Shown in pieces: positions 43,461 through 52,654 of a stretch of 64,000 bases of DNA (position 1 is the first letter of the stretch; every line of letters begins with the position of its first letter). The notes under the pieces were generated by a model. The model saw only the letters and a list, made by a program, of their open reading frames with translations. It had not been told where the DNA came from and ran no database searches. Source of the stretch: Anaerolineaceae bacterium (lineage in GTDB: Bacteria; Chloroflexota; Anaerolineae; Anaerolineales; Anaerolineaceae); NCBI GenBank assembly GCA_016841445.1, contig JAENZD010000001.1:248001-312000 (forward strand), in the 5' to 3' direction. A program made the translations under genes and the position numbers.

Positions 43461-43534
43461 GGTTGCGATAGAGATGTATCGACCTGAAGGTCTCATTCCA
43501 TATTCTATGACTTCACAGCATGAACAATTAACGC

Positions 43535-45883
43535 TTATCCCCTGATGAGGATTTTTCCATCATCAATATCTTCAAGCCTGAGCTGATAAATACCGCCGCC
43601 CTGGTCATGCAGCGTATACGGTTGATCATCAACCCAAACATCAACGGGCTTCCATGGCAGGTAGACACTAACATTTCCTGTTGCTTTTCGACCTAGATCC
43701 ATCCGAAACGTGATTTCCTTCCCTTTCACCGTCCAATCAGCCACCTCCATCCCCTGTGAAAAATGAAGGTCGCTGCCGAGGTACACCGGCTGTTCAGGGA
43801 GGGATAGCCGGACAGCAAGCACCCTTATCCCGTGTGCTTGGACCTGATGTGCAGTGAAGGGTGAATCATCGCTCATCTTGCTGATTTCACCCGTCCAGAA
43901 TTCGCGCAGCCAATAGGTCTGGCCGGCAGGAAGGAGAAAATCCTTTGCGTTAAAGGTCAGGGATGCGGGTATGTCCTGCCAATTGATCATTGCCAGCAGT
44001 GCCCAGGACCCTATCTCCCCTGTTAAATCCAGTTTGATCCGGGATGGCTCCCTCGAATCCAACCAATCCAAAACCTGTGCCCGCTTGCTGATCGGTGGCA
44101 GTAAAGCTTTCACAATCTCCAAACGGTCAGATGGGAGGGCAGGTAAGTTGTCCGATAACAGAAGTGACCCACCGGTCAGGGCGATCACAGATGCCATCGT
44201 TTGCACCTCTGAAAGCGTCAGGTCGCTGTCAGGACGGATCATGAGGCAGTCTGGGTCATTGATCCACCAGTGGATGTGCATCATGGCGCGGGTAAGGGTG
44301 TTCTTCAGGGCATTTCGTGCTGAGGGCATGCCGGCTTCATTCCGGAGGAAGTAACTCACCGGGGGAAAGTGCGGCTTCCAGGTGCTGTTGACATCCGGGC
44401 CGATGCGCATAGCCTCAAACAGGCCCAGGGCGGAACCAAGCGGGCAGCCGCAGGCCAGCATGCTGGTTTCCTCACCAGCCGCCTGCCGAAGCGCTTCCAG
44501 TCCTTTACGCAGGACCTGAGCTCGGGATTGTGAGGGGTCATGGAACTTACCCGGCAGGGCTGCTGCATACAGGAAATCCAGTTTCAAGTAATCAAATCCC
44601 CATTCATGAGAGGCCTTATGGATCACCTCGCATGCGTAAGCCAGGGCGCCGGGATGGGTCAGGTCGAGGGCAAAGGTGGTCAGTCTGTTCCAACCAAAAC
44701 CGGCTGTCACGGGTCTTCCCCGTTCATCTCTCAGCAGCCAATCCGGGTGGTCCTGAACCAAACGAGCCTGTGGGTGAACGATGAAAGGCGCCAGCCACAA
44801 GCCAGGAGTCATTCCTTTCGCTTTGATCTCTTTAGCCAGGGGCTGTACACCTTCCGGAAAGGCTGGATCGAAGACAAGCCAGTCACCGACCTGCGCTTGA
44901 AAGCCGTCATCAATCTGGCAAAGATCCAGGGGCACTTCGCTCCTGATTTTTTCGAGTGATGCGATGTTGCTGCGGATGTTTTCTTCACTGATATCCTGGT
45001 AGTAGTAATACCAGGAGCACCAACCGGTTGGAACAGGCAGGTTTCTCTCAAGGCTATGCGCCCTGGAGACCGCTTGAAGGTACGGTGTCATTGGCTCCGG
45101 ATCATCCAGATGCACGAACCCGAACGCTCCCCAATCGCTTGTGATGCTTTCACCTGACAGTAGAACCACCTGATCGCCGTTTGCCCACATTTTCAGGCTT
45201 GGCGCAGGATCGAAACGGGTTTCCAGGCTCCCGAAGTGATATTTTTGCGATAAAAATCCTGCAGCCAGCCCTACCCGGCTGTCCAGGTCACCCAGTAAGC
45301 CAAACATCTCACTGCTGAAGTGGTTTCTCTTTTTTGGCTGGGGAGTCGCGGGGTTGATGATCATTGGTTTCTGCAAGCGGCCCAGTTTTGACCTGATTTG
45401 CCTGTCCCCCAAATGGTAGGTGCGGGTTGGCGACCATGACTGCCAGCCGTTGCTGTAAAAGGCTGGTTTGGGTTCTTGAACATCACCTAACTGCAGGTCG
45501 CCCTGATCAATATCAAGCAAGGATAATCTCTCCAGGGCGACGGGTGATGACCCATCATTTATGATTTTCATCTGGACTAAGCCAAGCTCATCGGTCAGTC
45601 CTAATACCAATTGGATTTTGATCATTGAATCAGTCAAGGCCGTGGACGTTTCGAAAGCAGCAAATTTTAAATCGCCCAATCCTGGATCATCGGCAGTTGA
45701 GTTTGGCAGCTGCCTGAACCGAAGCGCTTGAGAAACAAGATGGATTTCTTTTCCATCAAGCAAACAAATGACATCAAATCGGGTTGAAAAAGATGCCTTG
45801 GAAAATTTTCGTGATCTCAGGTTAAGAATGCCCCGGTCTGGATCAAAGGTCAGTTGTAAAGTCCTGGATGAAATTTCGATCAT
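43535..45883 (-). CDS. GH36-family alpha-galactosidase
   Basis: 782 residues, no signal peptide, so cytoplasmic. N-terminal beta-sandwich, then a TIM barrel with GWCSWYYYYQDIS (about 290), DLCQIDDGFQ (about 320-329), the nucleophile Asp in YLKLDFLYA (about 433), CGCPLGSALG, and the acid/base region RIGPDV (about 496). It removes alpha-1,6-galactosyl units from raffinose-type sugars; related GH36 members act on alpha-GalNAc, so exact specificity is open. Its ATG overlaps the tsaC stop by four bases, an unusual partner for a translation operon. Confidence 0.92.
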   Translation of the reverse strand: MIEISSRTLQLTFDPDRGILNLRSRKFSKASFSTRFDVICLLDGKEIHLVSQALRFRQLPNSTADDPGLGDLKFAAFETSTALTDSMIKIQLVLGLTDELGLVQMKIINDGSSPVALERLSLLDIDQGDLQLGDVQEPKPAFYSNGWQSWSPTRTYHLGDRQIRSKLGRLQKPMIINPATPQPKKRNHFSSEMFGLLGDLDSRVGLAAGFLSQKYHFGSLETRFDPAPSLKMWANGDQVVLLSGESITSDWGAFGFVHLDDPEPMTPYLQAVSRAHSLERNLPVPTGWCSWYYYYQDISEENIRSNIASLEKIRSEVPLDLCQIDDGFQAQVGDWLVFDPAFPEGVQPLAKEIKAKGMTPGLWLAPFIVHPQARLVQDHPDWLLRDERGRPVTAGFGWNRLTTFALDLTHPGALAYACEVIHKASHEWGFDYLKLDFLYAAALPGKFHDPSQSRAQVLRKGLEALRQAAGEETSMLACGCPLGSALGLFEAMRIGPDVNSTWKPHFPPVSYFLRNEAGMPSARNALKNTLTRAMMHIHWWINDPDCLMIRPDSDLTLSEVQTMASVIALTGGSLLLSDNLPALPSDRLEIVKALLPPISKRAQVLDWLDSREPSRIKLDLTGEIGSWALLAMINWQDIPASLTFNAKDFLLPAGQTYWLREFWTGEISKMSDDSPFTAHQVQAHGIRVLAVRLSLPEQPVYLGSDLHFSQGMEVADWTVKGKEITFRMDLGRKATGNVSVYLPWKPVDVWVDDQPYTLHDQGGGIYQLRLEDIDDGKILIRG

Positions 45884-46509
45884 TTGCGTCCCTCAGCGAT
45901 GGAGTGTAACTGTGATAAAGTGATTGGACCATGTCGCAAGATTTTTATTTCCTTGGTGGTGACATCTGCAACAGTGGATGCGGTCGGACCTGGCGTCGGA
46001 CCGCCATCCAGCAGGAGATCGATCTTCCCGCCCAGCTGGTTGAGGACGTCTTGTGCTGATATCGGGTTGGGTCCGCCGGAAATATTGGCAGAGGTGGTTG
46101 CAAGGGGACCCGTTTCGCGCAACAAAGCCAGCGTGAAATCAAGATCCGGCATCCGGACCCCGATAGTTGGGTAAGCGGACAGGTTTTCAGGCAAGTCCGG
46201 TGCTTTAGGCAGGATCAGCGTCAGAGCGCCAGGCCAAAAGGCTTCTGCAATCCTTCGGACATGGTCGCTGATCTCTGAAACCAGGTGCTCAAGCTGTGCC
46301 ATATCCCCGATCAGAACAGGCAGGGCTTTCTCATCGGGCCGTTGTTTAGCCTCGTAGATTTTTTCAATCCCAGATTGGCTGAAAGCATTCGCAGCTACAC
46401 CGTAAATCGTATCTGTTGGAAATGCGATAACGCCATCCATTTCCAGAATTTGTTTTGCCATTGGGATACATTGGGGATCGGAGGTCAGCAGGATTTTCGT
46501 ATCAGTCAT
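45880..46509 (-). CDS. tsaC: L-threonylcarbamoyladenylate synthase TsaC/Sua5-type
   Basis: Makes threonylcarbamoyl-AMP for the t6A modification finished by TsaD. YrdC fold, 209 residues, no Sua5 C-terminal extension. Family blocks are GVIAFPTDTIYGVAANAFS (about 26-44), IYEAKQRPDEKALPVLI, PGALTLILP, VGVRMPD-like IGVRMPDL and TTSANISGGPNP. Lies 62 bases after prmC and overlaps the alpha-galactosidase gene by four bases. The prfA-prmC-tsaC order is common in Gram-positive-type genomes. Confidence 0.96.
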   Translation of the reverse strand: MTDTKILLTSDPQCIPMAKQILEMDGVIAFPTDTIYGVAANAFSQSGIEKIYEAKQRPDEKALPVLIGDMAQLEHLVSEISDHVRRIAEAFWPGALTLILPKAPDLPENLSAYPTIGVRMPDLDFTLALLRETGPLATTSANISGGPNPISAQDVLNQLGGKIDLLLDGGPTPGPTASTVADVTTKEIKILRHGPITLSQLHSIAEGRK

Positions 46510-46571
46510 GAAACCCTTTCAAAAGCGGATGTTATTATTTTCCTAATTATTTTATCCTGAAATGGGCAGTT

Positions 46572-47447
46572 TTATGTTTGAATGATCTCAACCAGGCGGT
46601 CATGCCCGGCAAGATCTTGATGCAAAATAATTTCAGCGTTTGGAAAAGATGCACTTGCCAGTTTGAGGGCTTGTTCACCCAGGCTCGATTCAATTTCAAG
46701 CAAGATCACGCCCGGCACTGCCAGGCGGCTTCGTGACTGTTCCAGGAGGGGTGAAATGAAGGAGAAGCCACCAGGACCGCCGTCAAGTGCAAGATGCGGT
46801 TCCGATTTTGTCACAGACAAATTTTCCAATGTTCGGCTGGGGATGTAAGGGAGGTTAGCACAGATCAGGTTGAAAAGTCCCCGAATTGGGGATAAAAGAT
46901 CAGTGATCGCAAAATTAATCTGTGTTAGTCCGAGCCTGATGGCATTTTGCTTTGCAACTGCCAGGGCTTTCATGGAAATGTCAACGGCTGTGATGGCTGC
47001 CCCGGGAATTTCAGCGGCAAGGCTGGCGGCAATGATTCCTGAACCTGTACCAACATCGATGATGTTTGGAAGGTCTAGAAATTTCGCATGCTGAATGGCT
47101 TTCTCCACCAAAAGCTCGGTTTCAGGGCGTGGGATCAGGACATCCGGATTCACAATAAATGATCTGCCAAAAAATGGCCATTCCCCGAGGAGATAAGGCA
47201 GAGGCTTTCCTGTGAGGATGTCAGTCAATCGTTCTTGAAGGGTATCTTTTTCTGGTTTTGTGAGCTGATATTCTGTATGGGCAAGAACCCAGGATTTTGA
47301 ACGCTTCAGCACATGACATAAAAGAACCAGGGCTGTGTTGGCGGGAGTGTTTTCGCCCGATTTTCGCAGTTTTTCCTGGATGTTCAATCGCGTTTGCTGG
47401 AGATTGATGGGTTTACTCCTCCACCATGGCCAATTTTTCTGCTTCAT
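46572..47447 (-). CDS. prmC: Release factor glutamine N5-methyltransferase PrmC
   Basis: Methylates the GGQ glutamine of release factors. 291 residues: helical N-terminal domain (about 1-90), the family motif RPETELLVE (about 103-111), motif I IIDVGTGSGIIAASLA (about 126-141), and the catalytic loop CANLPYIPS, where the usual NPPY is NLPY. Overlaps the 3' end of prfA by 35 bases, so translation is probably coupled to its substrate's gene. The start may lie further in, as the first 12 residues are unusual (MKQKNWPWWRSK). Confidence 0.94.
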   Translation of the reverse strand: MKQKNWPWWRSKPINLQQTRLNIQEKLRKSGENTPANTALVLLCHVLKRSKSWVLAHTEYQLTKPEKDTLQERLTDILTGKPLPYLLGEWPFFGRSFIVNPDVLIPRPETELLVEKAIQHAKFLDLPNIIDVGTGSGIIAASLAAEIPGAAITAVDISMKALAVAKQNAIRLGLTQINFAITDLLSPIRGLFNLICANLPYIPSRTLENLSVTKSEPHLALDGGPGGFSFISPLLEQSRSRLAVPGVILLEIESSLGEQALKLASASFPNAEIILHQDLAGHDRLVEIIQT

Positions 47448-48474
47448 CCACCAGGGTCAGCTCATCGATAAATTCATCAATATCTCCACCCAAAACACCG
47501 GTGAGGTTATAAGATGAGAGGTTGATCCGGTGGTCGGTCACCCGGCTTTGCGGGAAATTATAGGTTCTGATTTTCTCAGCCCGTTCACCGGTGCCAATTT
47601 GTGAGCGGCGGTTGGCCCTCTCTTCTTCCTGACGTTTTCGTTCTTCCATTTCGTACAGGCGCGCTTTGAGGATGCTCATGGCACGCGTCTTGTTCTGCAG
47701 CTGTGAGCGTTCATCCTGGCAGGCAACCACCATACCGGTGGGGAGGTGTGTGATCCGGATCGCTGTGGAGTTTTTCTGCACATTCTGGCCGCCAGCGCCA
47801 GCAGACTTATAGACATCAATGGTGATGTCGGAATCGGGAATGTTGATCTCTACATCATCCACTTCAGCAAGGACTGCCACGGTGACAGTGGAGGTATGGA
47901 TCCGACCCTGCGATTCTGTTTCAGGGACTCGCTGCACACGATGCACACCTGATTCGTACTTTAACCGGGAATAAGCACCCTTTCCCTTGATCATAAAGCT
48001 GACTTCTTTTAGCCCGCCGATGCCAGTATCGTGCATGCTCAGGACTTCTATCTTCCAATTTTGCTGCTCTGCGTAGTATGAATACATACGGAAAAGTTCC
48101 GCAGCAAACAAACCGGCTTCATCTCCACCGGTGCCTGCCCGAATTTCCATGATCACATTCCGGTCATCACGCGGATCTTTCGGAACCAGCATGCTCTTGA
48201 GTTTATCCTCGAGTTCATCCCGTTTTTCTTCCAGCGATTCCAGCTCCATCTGGGCAAGGGAGCGCATTTCCTCATCATTAGTATCAAGGAGCAGTTCTGT
48301 TTCCTCAATTTTCTCAAGTGTCTCTTTATAAGCTAACGCTTTGCGATAAACTGGTTCTAGATCTGCCCGTTCTTTGGATAGTTCGATAGCCGTTGTATAA
48401 TCGTTGCCGACTTCTGTAAGCTGCTGGTCTATTTCTGTAAACCGATCAAGTATGCCCTGTAATTTATCTAACAT
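47413..48474 (-). CDS. prfA: Peptide chain release factor 1
   Basis: Ends translation at UAA and UAG. 353 residues with the coiled N-terminal domain, the codon-recognition region RVPETESQGRIH (PxT type, so RF1), and the peptidyl-transferase motif SAGAGGQNVQKNSTA (GGQ about 228). First gene of prfA-prmC-tsaC-GH36 and divergent from the HDAC-like gene across a 204-base gap with no other gene. Confidence 0.97.
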   Translation of the reverse strand: MLDKLQGILDRFTEIDQQLTEVGNDYTTAIELSKERADLEPVYRKALAYKETLEKIEETELLLDTNDEEMRSLAQMELESLEEKRDELEDKLKSMLVPKDPRDDRNVIMEIRAGTGGDEAGLFAAELFRMYSYYAEQQNWKIEVLSMHDTGIGGLKEVSFMIKGKGAYSRLKYESGVHRVQRVPETESQGRIHTSTVTVAVLAEVDDVEINIPDSDITIDVYKSAGAGGQNVQKNSTAIRITHLPTGMVVACQDERSQLQNKTRAMSILKARLYEMEERKRQEEERANRRSQIGTGERAEKIRTYNFPQSRVTDHRINLSSYNLTGVLGGDIDEFIDELTLVDEAEKLAMVEE

Positions 48475-48678
48475 AATTTCATTTTCTCATTTTTCTATGG
48501 TGTTTATAGCCACAGGATTATACCACTTTCGAGGTTGTTTTAGGTTTCGTATAGGTTATTTTGCCCCAGAATTAAAGGGTCCCATATATTTGGATGATCC
48601 CGTATCAATTCGTCCATCAACCCAAAACGACCATACCGAAGTGCAAAACCATAGGTCTTGCGGTATACTAATCCCTGC

Positions 48679-49713
48679 ATGGCAAAAATTGAAAATCAAC
48701 AAACTGTATATTGCACATTCCAGGATGCACCTGGTCACCAGTACCCTGGGCACCCTGAATCCCCCAAAAGACTAACAGCGATAAAAGCCTGGCTGGATAA
48801 TGCGCCTTATCCTGAAATGGAATGGCTGGATTATGAGCCTGCTAGAATGGGGGAGGTTACCCTGCTGCATCATCAGCACGTGGTTGATTTTGTCCGCGAA
48901 GAATCGAAAAAGGGTGCTCACGAAATTGAGCCTTCACCATCTTATGTGACACGAACGAGCTACCAGGATGCATTAGGCGCGGTTGGGGCATCCCTGCGGG
49001 TTAGCCGGCAGATCCTCGAAACCGGAAGCGGAAGGGGTTTTGCCATCGTTCGACCGCCTGGCCATCACGCAGAACCGGATGCGCCGATGGGATTCTGCCT
49101 TTTTAACAATGTTGCCATTGCCGCGGCAGATGCTGTTGCCAGCGGATGCTCAAAAGTGGCTATTATTGATTTTGATGCCCATCACGGGAACGGAACCCAG
49201 GCTGCTTTCTGGGATACACCTGAAGTGGGTTACTTCTCAAGCCATGAAGCCGGACTGTACCCTGGAACAGGCCAGGTTGACGACGCACCGCATGCAAGGC
49301 AGCGGATCATCAACGTCCCACTTCCGGCATTTTCGGGCAATGCTGTTTTCAATACGCTGATGCAAGAAATCATTGAACCCTGGATATCCGTATTTAAACC
49401 GGAAATGATCTTTGTTTCAGCAGGGTATGATGGTCATTTCTCTGACCCGCTGACAACCTTAACATTGAATACGCATGGATTTTTTGAATTAACCCGGCGA
49501 TTGGTAGGATTGGCTGATACCTATTGTGAAGGACGCATGATGTTTGTGCTTGAGGGGGGATACAATATGATTGCACTCCGGGATAATATAGGGGCTTCCC
49601 TGGCAGCTATGTCCGGACATGATCATTTTACAGATGAGTCAGGAGCGGGACCGGGATCGCTTTCGGATCCCGGAGATTTGATCGAGGAACTCAAAGGGTA
49701 TCACAATTTATAG
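48679..49713 (+). CDS. Histone deacetylase-superfamily protein
   Basis: Arginase/deacetylase-fold zinc hydrolase, 344 residues from ATG 48679; the frame is open to 48658 but similarity starts after it. Catalytic features: RPPGHHAEPDAPMGFCLFNN (His pair, about 119-138), IIDFDAHHGNGTQ (zinc Asp and His, about 162-174) and SAGYDGHFSDP (third zinc Asp, about 246). Bacterial members deacetylate acetyl-CoA synthetase, acetylpolyamines or similar. A phosphatase and a GNAT acetyltransferase follow closely. Confidence 0.92.
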   Translation: MAKIENQQTVYCTFQDAPGHQYPGHPESPKRLTAIKAWLDNAPYPEMEWLDYEPARMGEVTLLHHQHVVDFVREESKKGAHEIEPSPSYVTRTSYQDALGAVGASLRVSRQILETGSGRGFAIVRPPGHHAEPDAPMGFCLFNNVAIAAADAVASGCSKVAIIDFDAHHGNGTQAAFWDTPEVGYFSSHEAGLYPGTGQVDDAPHARQRIINVPLPAFSGNAVFNTLMQEIIEPWISVFKPEMIFVSAGYDGHFSDPLTTLTLNTHGFFELTRRLVGLADTYCEGRMMFVLEGGYNMIALRDNIGASLAAMSGHDHFTDESGAGPGSLSDPGDLIEELKGYHNL

Positions 49714-49721
49714 GAGATGTT

Positions 49722-50453
49722 TTGCTGAAATTATATTTTATTAGGCACGGCCAATCAACGAATAATGTGGCCTATGAAGATGAAAGCGATATTGAATACT
49801 TTGGCTTGCGCAGACCTGACCCTGACCTGACGGAAATTGGTGAAGAACAGGCACGGATTGTCGGAGAATACTTGAACAAACCCTTTTCGGAAAATGGTTT
49901 TGATCCTCAAAATCATAACGGGTTTGGGCTGACGCATCTTTACTGCAGTTTGATGCTGCGAGCCGTGAAAACTGGAACAGCCATATCGAATCAAACAGGT
50001 TTGCCGCTGGTTGCCTGGCCTGATATTCATGAAACAGGCGGCATTTTTGATGTTGAGACAGGCGGACCTGAGCCAGTTTTTGTTGGACAGCCGGGCCCCG
50101 GAAGATCATACTTCCAATCGAATTTTCCAAACCTGGCGATCCCGGAAGATTTGCCCGAAGAAGGCTGGTGGAATCGAGAAATTGAACCACGTGAGCGTTC
50201 TTTGGAACGAGGAAAAAAAGTTGCTGCTGAACTGATTAATAGGCATAGCGGAAAAGATCACCGGGTGGGTTTGGTGTTACACGGTGGGATTTTTACCCGT
50301 CTCCTGACCGCATTCTTTAATGTTCAAGCTGAACATTCATGGTTCCTGATGAATAACTGTGCGATCAGCAGAATGGATATCAGGGATGATGGACATATTA
50401 TGCTGACCTATATGAATAAAGTTGATCATCTGCCTGGGCACCTGATCACATAA
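49722..50453 (+). CDS. Histidine phosphatase-family protein (phosphoglycerate mutase-like)
   Basis: 243 residues. The catalytic RHG motif is FIRHGQSTNN (about 6-15), with the second His in LVLHGGIFTR (about 180-189). A long insert at about 90-150 separates them. Substrate unknown. The start is TTG at 49722: AGGAG lies five bases upstream and the next ATG would remove the RHG motif, so the rare start is well supported. Eight bases after the HDAC-like gene. Confidence 0.88.
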   Translation: MLKLYFIRHGQSTNNVAYEDESDIEYFGLRRPDPDLTEIGEEQARIVGEYLNKPFSENGFDPQNHNGFGLTHLYCSLMLRAVKTGTAISNQTGLPLVAWPDIHETGGIFDVETGGPEPVFVGQPGPGRSYFQSNFPNLAIPEDLPEEGWWNREIEPRERSLERGKKVAAELINRHSGKDHRVGLVLHGGIFTRLLTAFFNVQAEHSWFLMNNCAISRMDIRDDGHIMLTYMNKVDHLPGHLIT

Positions 50454-50475
50454 ACATTTTCTGGAGTCCGATTTT

Positions 50476-51123
50476 ATGGCTCAACAAAAGAATAAAAACT
50501 TATCTGTTGATTTCCGTCCAGCAAAGCCATCTGATGCAAAAATCGCCAGCAGGCTGCTTTTTGAGACGTTCCCTAAGAAAGCAACCTTCATCGTTGGGCT
50601 GGGGAGCCGGGAACGGGCGATCAGCATCCTTGAGAAAATCTTCCCGCTAAAAGGTCATCGCCTCAGTTATGAATTTACTGAAATGGTGCTTCTTGATGGC
50701 AAAGTTGCGGGCTTGGTGACCAGTTTCCCGGGAAGCCAGAAAAAAAGGCTTGACAGGCAGTTGGACAATCAAATCTTGCGTCAATATAACTTACGCGGCA
50801 AAATTGCCGTCATTTCGCGGGGTTTTCCCCTTGTTTTTATCAAAGAAGCATCTCAGGATGAATATTTCCTGAATAACCTGGTGGTAAAGAAGGGATCAAG
50901 GCGAAAAGGTTTAGGTAACCAGGTTCTTTCTTACGTTGAAAATAAGGCAAAATCAGCAAATCTTAACAAAGTTTCGCTCATTGTGCATGTTGAAAATAAA
51001 TCCGCACGCGAATTTTACAAGCAGAACGGCTATGAATTTAAGGCACTGCATCTTGAATCGAATAAACGGGTGCGTTATTTGGGGGCAGGATACCAGCGGA
51101 TGGTCAAGGTAGTCAGAAAGTGA
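50476..51123 (+). CDS. GNAT-family N-acetyltransferase
   Basis: 215 residues. The acetyl-CoA-binding motif A is NNLVVKKGSRRKGLGNQVLS (about 134-153, with RRKGLG as the Q/RxxGxG/A loop) and motif B is ENKSAREFYKQNGYE. Acceptor unknown. 22 bases after the histidine phosphatase, with GGAG at 50462-50465, so it probably belongs to the same transcript as the deacetylase. Confidence 0.88.
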   Translation: MAQQKNKNLSVDFRPAKPSDAKIASRLLFETFPKKATFIVGLGSRERAISILEKIFPLKGHRLSYEFTEMVLLDGKVAGLVTSFPGSQKKRLDRQLDNQILRQYNLRGKIAVISRGFPLVFIKEASQDEYFLNNLVVKKGSRRKGLGNQVLSYVENKAKSANLNKVSLIVHVENKSAREFYKQNGYEFKALHLESNKRVRYLGAGYQRMVKVVRK

Positions 51124-51286
51124 ATCTCATGCAATTTATTTGCCGGAAAAATGGACCTTAATTCAGGTACAATCACCATGGTAAAATTATCGAAGGATTA
51201 ATGACAATTCAAGCGATGAATTGACCGAATTGACATAACAAATCAGTATTCTGAAATAGGGTCAGATAAAAAATAAGAAAAAATAT

Positions 51287-52624
51287 ATGCCAATTTATGT
51301 AAATATAATCATCATCTTAGTGCTTTTCTTCTTCAACGCGATCTTCGCGATGTATGAAATCGCGATGGTTGCTGCCAGGAAGACCCGTTTACAGCAAAGG
51401 GTTGAAGAGGGCCAACGAGGCGCTGCGGATGCACTCTTCCTGCTGGATGATCCGAACCAGCAGTATCTCTCGACGGTTCAAATCATGATTACCCTGATTG
51501 ACACCCTGGCAGGTGGTATCGGTGGTGCCTTGATCGCTGAACCGGTCGCCGAATTGCTTAAGACTGTGCCTTGGCTTGCCCCTTACGCTGACACAATTGC
51601 TTTGATCGGTGTCGTTGTGATCATTACCTATTTCTCAATCGTGCTGGGTGAATTGATTCCCAAACGATTAGCGGTCAGTAAGCCGGAAAATGTTGTGACC
51701 ACGTTGTCGCCCATTATCCGTTTTATGACCCGACTGTTCAGGCCGCTAACCAAATTCTTGAGCACGTCAACCAATGTGGGCTTGAAAATTTTTCGGATCA
51801 ACACTGAAATGGGCCCAAGCATAACTGAAGAAGAGATCAAAAGTTATATTGAAGAAGGCAGGGACATCGGCTTGATCGAAGAGGCTGAACGCGAAATGGT
51901 CTCTGGTATTTTCCGCCTGGGTGACCGGCGGGTTGAAGCATTAATGACGCCTCGAATGGAAATGACCTGGATTGATATCAATGGGCTTCGATCTGAAATT
52001 TGGGACAATATAAGTAACACGCCTCATTCACGCGTGCCTGTCGCGGATGGTGATTTAGATAAGGTGCTCGGTTATGTCCAGATTCGAGATTTGTTAGGAA
52101 TCTCTCCTGATGATCCTGAATTTGATTTAAATAGATACATTAAAGTACCTATCTACCTGCCTGAGAATATGGCAGCGTTGAGAGCTCTGGAAAACATTCA
52201 GACAAGTGGTGTCCATATGGCCATGGTTGTTGACGAATTTGGCGGTATTACCGGCATGGTCACAGATTATGATATTTTAGAGGCGATTGTAGGGGATATC
52301 CCTGAAGACCATGAAGATCGGGATGTCCTGGCGGTACAGCGGGAGGATGGGTCCTGGTTGTTTGACGGTTTGATCGTGATCGATCAGCTTAAAGATATTC
52401 TGGATATTGATGAGATGCCTCGTGAAGACAAGGGCGTTTACCAGACATTGAGCGGCTTTGTTATGAGCCAGTTGGGACGCATCCCAAAAACTGGGGCGAA
52501 ATTCGTCTTTGGTGAATATGTTTACGAAGTCGTTGATATGGATGGACGGCGCGTTGATCGCGTAATGGTTTCACGGGTGGCTAAAGGGGACAACGATGAA
52601 ACTTCATTCGTTGTCAAAAATTAA
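51287..52624 (+). CDS. CNNM/CorC (UPF0053, hemolysin C-like) membrane protein
   Basis: 445 residues: a DUF21 membrane domain (about 1-190, three to four helices, start IIIILVLFFFNAIFAMYEIA), two CBS motifs (about 215-335, RVEALMTPRMEMTWID; VVDEFGGITGMVTDYDIL) and a C-terminal CorC/HlyC domain. Such proteins are linked to magnesium/cobalt transport or resistance. ATG 51287 has no clear SD (AAGAAA only). A 163-base gap before it shows no gene. Confidence 0.92.
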   Translation: MPIYVNIIIILVLFFFNAIFAMYEIAMVAARKTRLQQRVEEGQRGAADALFLLDDPNQQYLSTVQIMITLIDTLAGGIGGALIAEPVAELLKTVPWLAPYADTIALIGVVVIITYFSIVLGELIPKRLAVSKPENVVTTLSPIIRFMTRLFRPLTKFLSTSTNVGLKIFRINTEMGPSITEEEIKSYIEEGRDIGLIEEAEREMVSGIFRLGDRRVEALMTPRMEMTWIDINGLRSEIWDNISNTPHSRVPVADGDLDKVLGYVQIRDLLGISPDDPEFDLNRYIKVPIYLPENMAALRALENIQTSGVHMAMVVDEFGGITGMVTDYDILEAIVGDIPEDHEDRDVLAVQREDGSWLFDGLIVIDQLKDILDIDEMPREDKGVYQTLSGFVMSQLGRIPKTGAKFVFGEYVYEVVDMDGRRVDRVMVSRVAKGDNDETSFVVKN

Positions 52625-52654
52625 ATTCGAACTTCAGTAAGAGAACAATCTATC

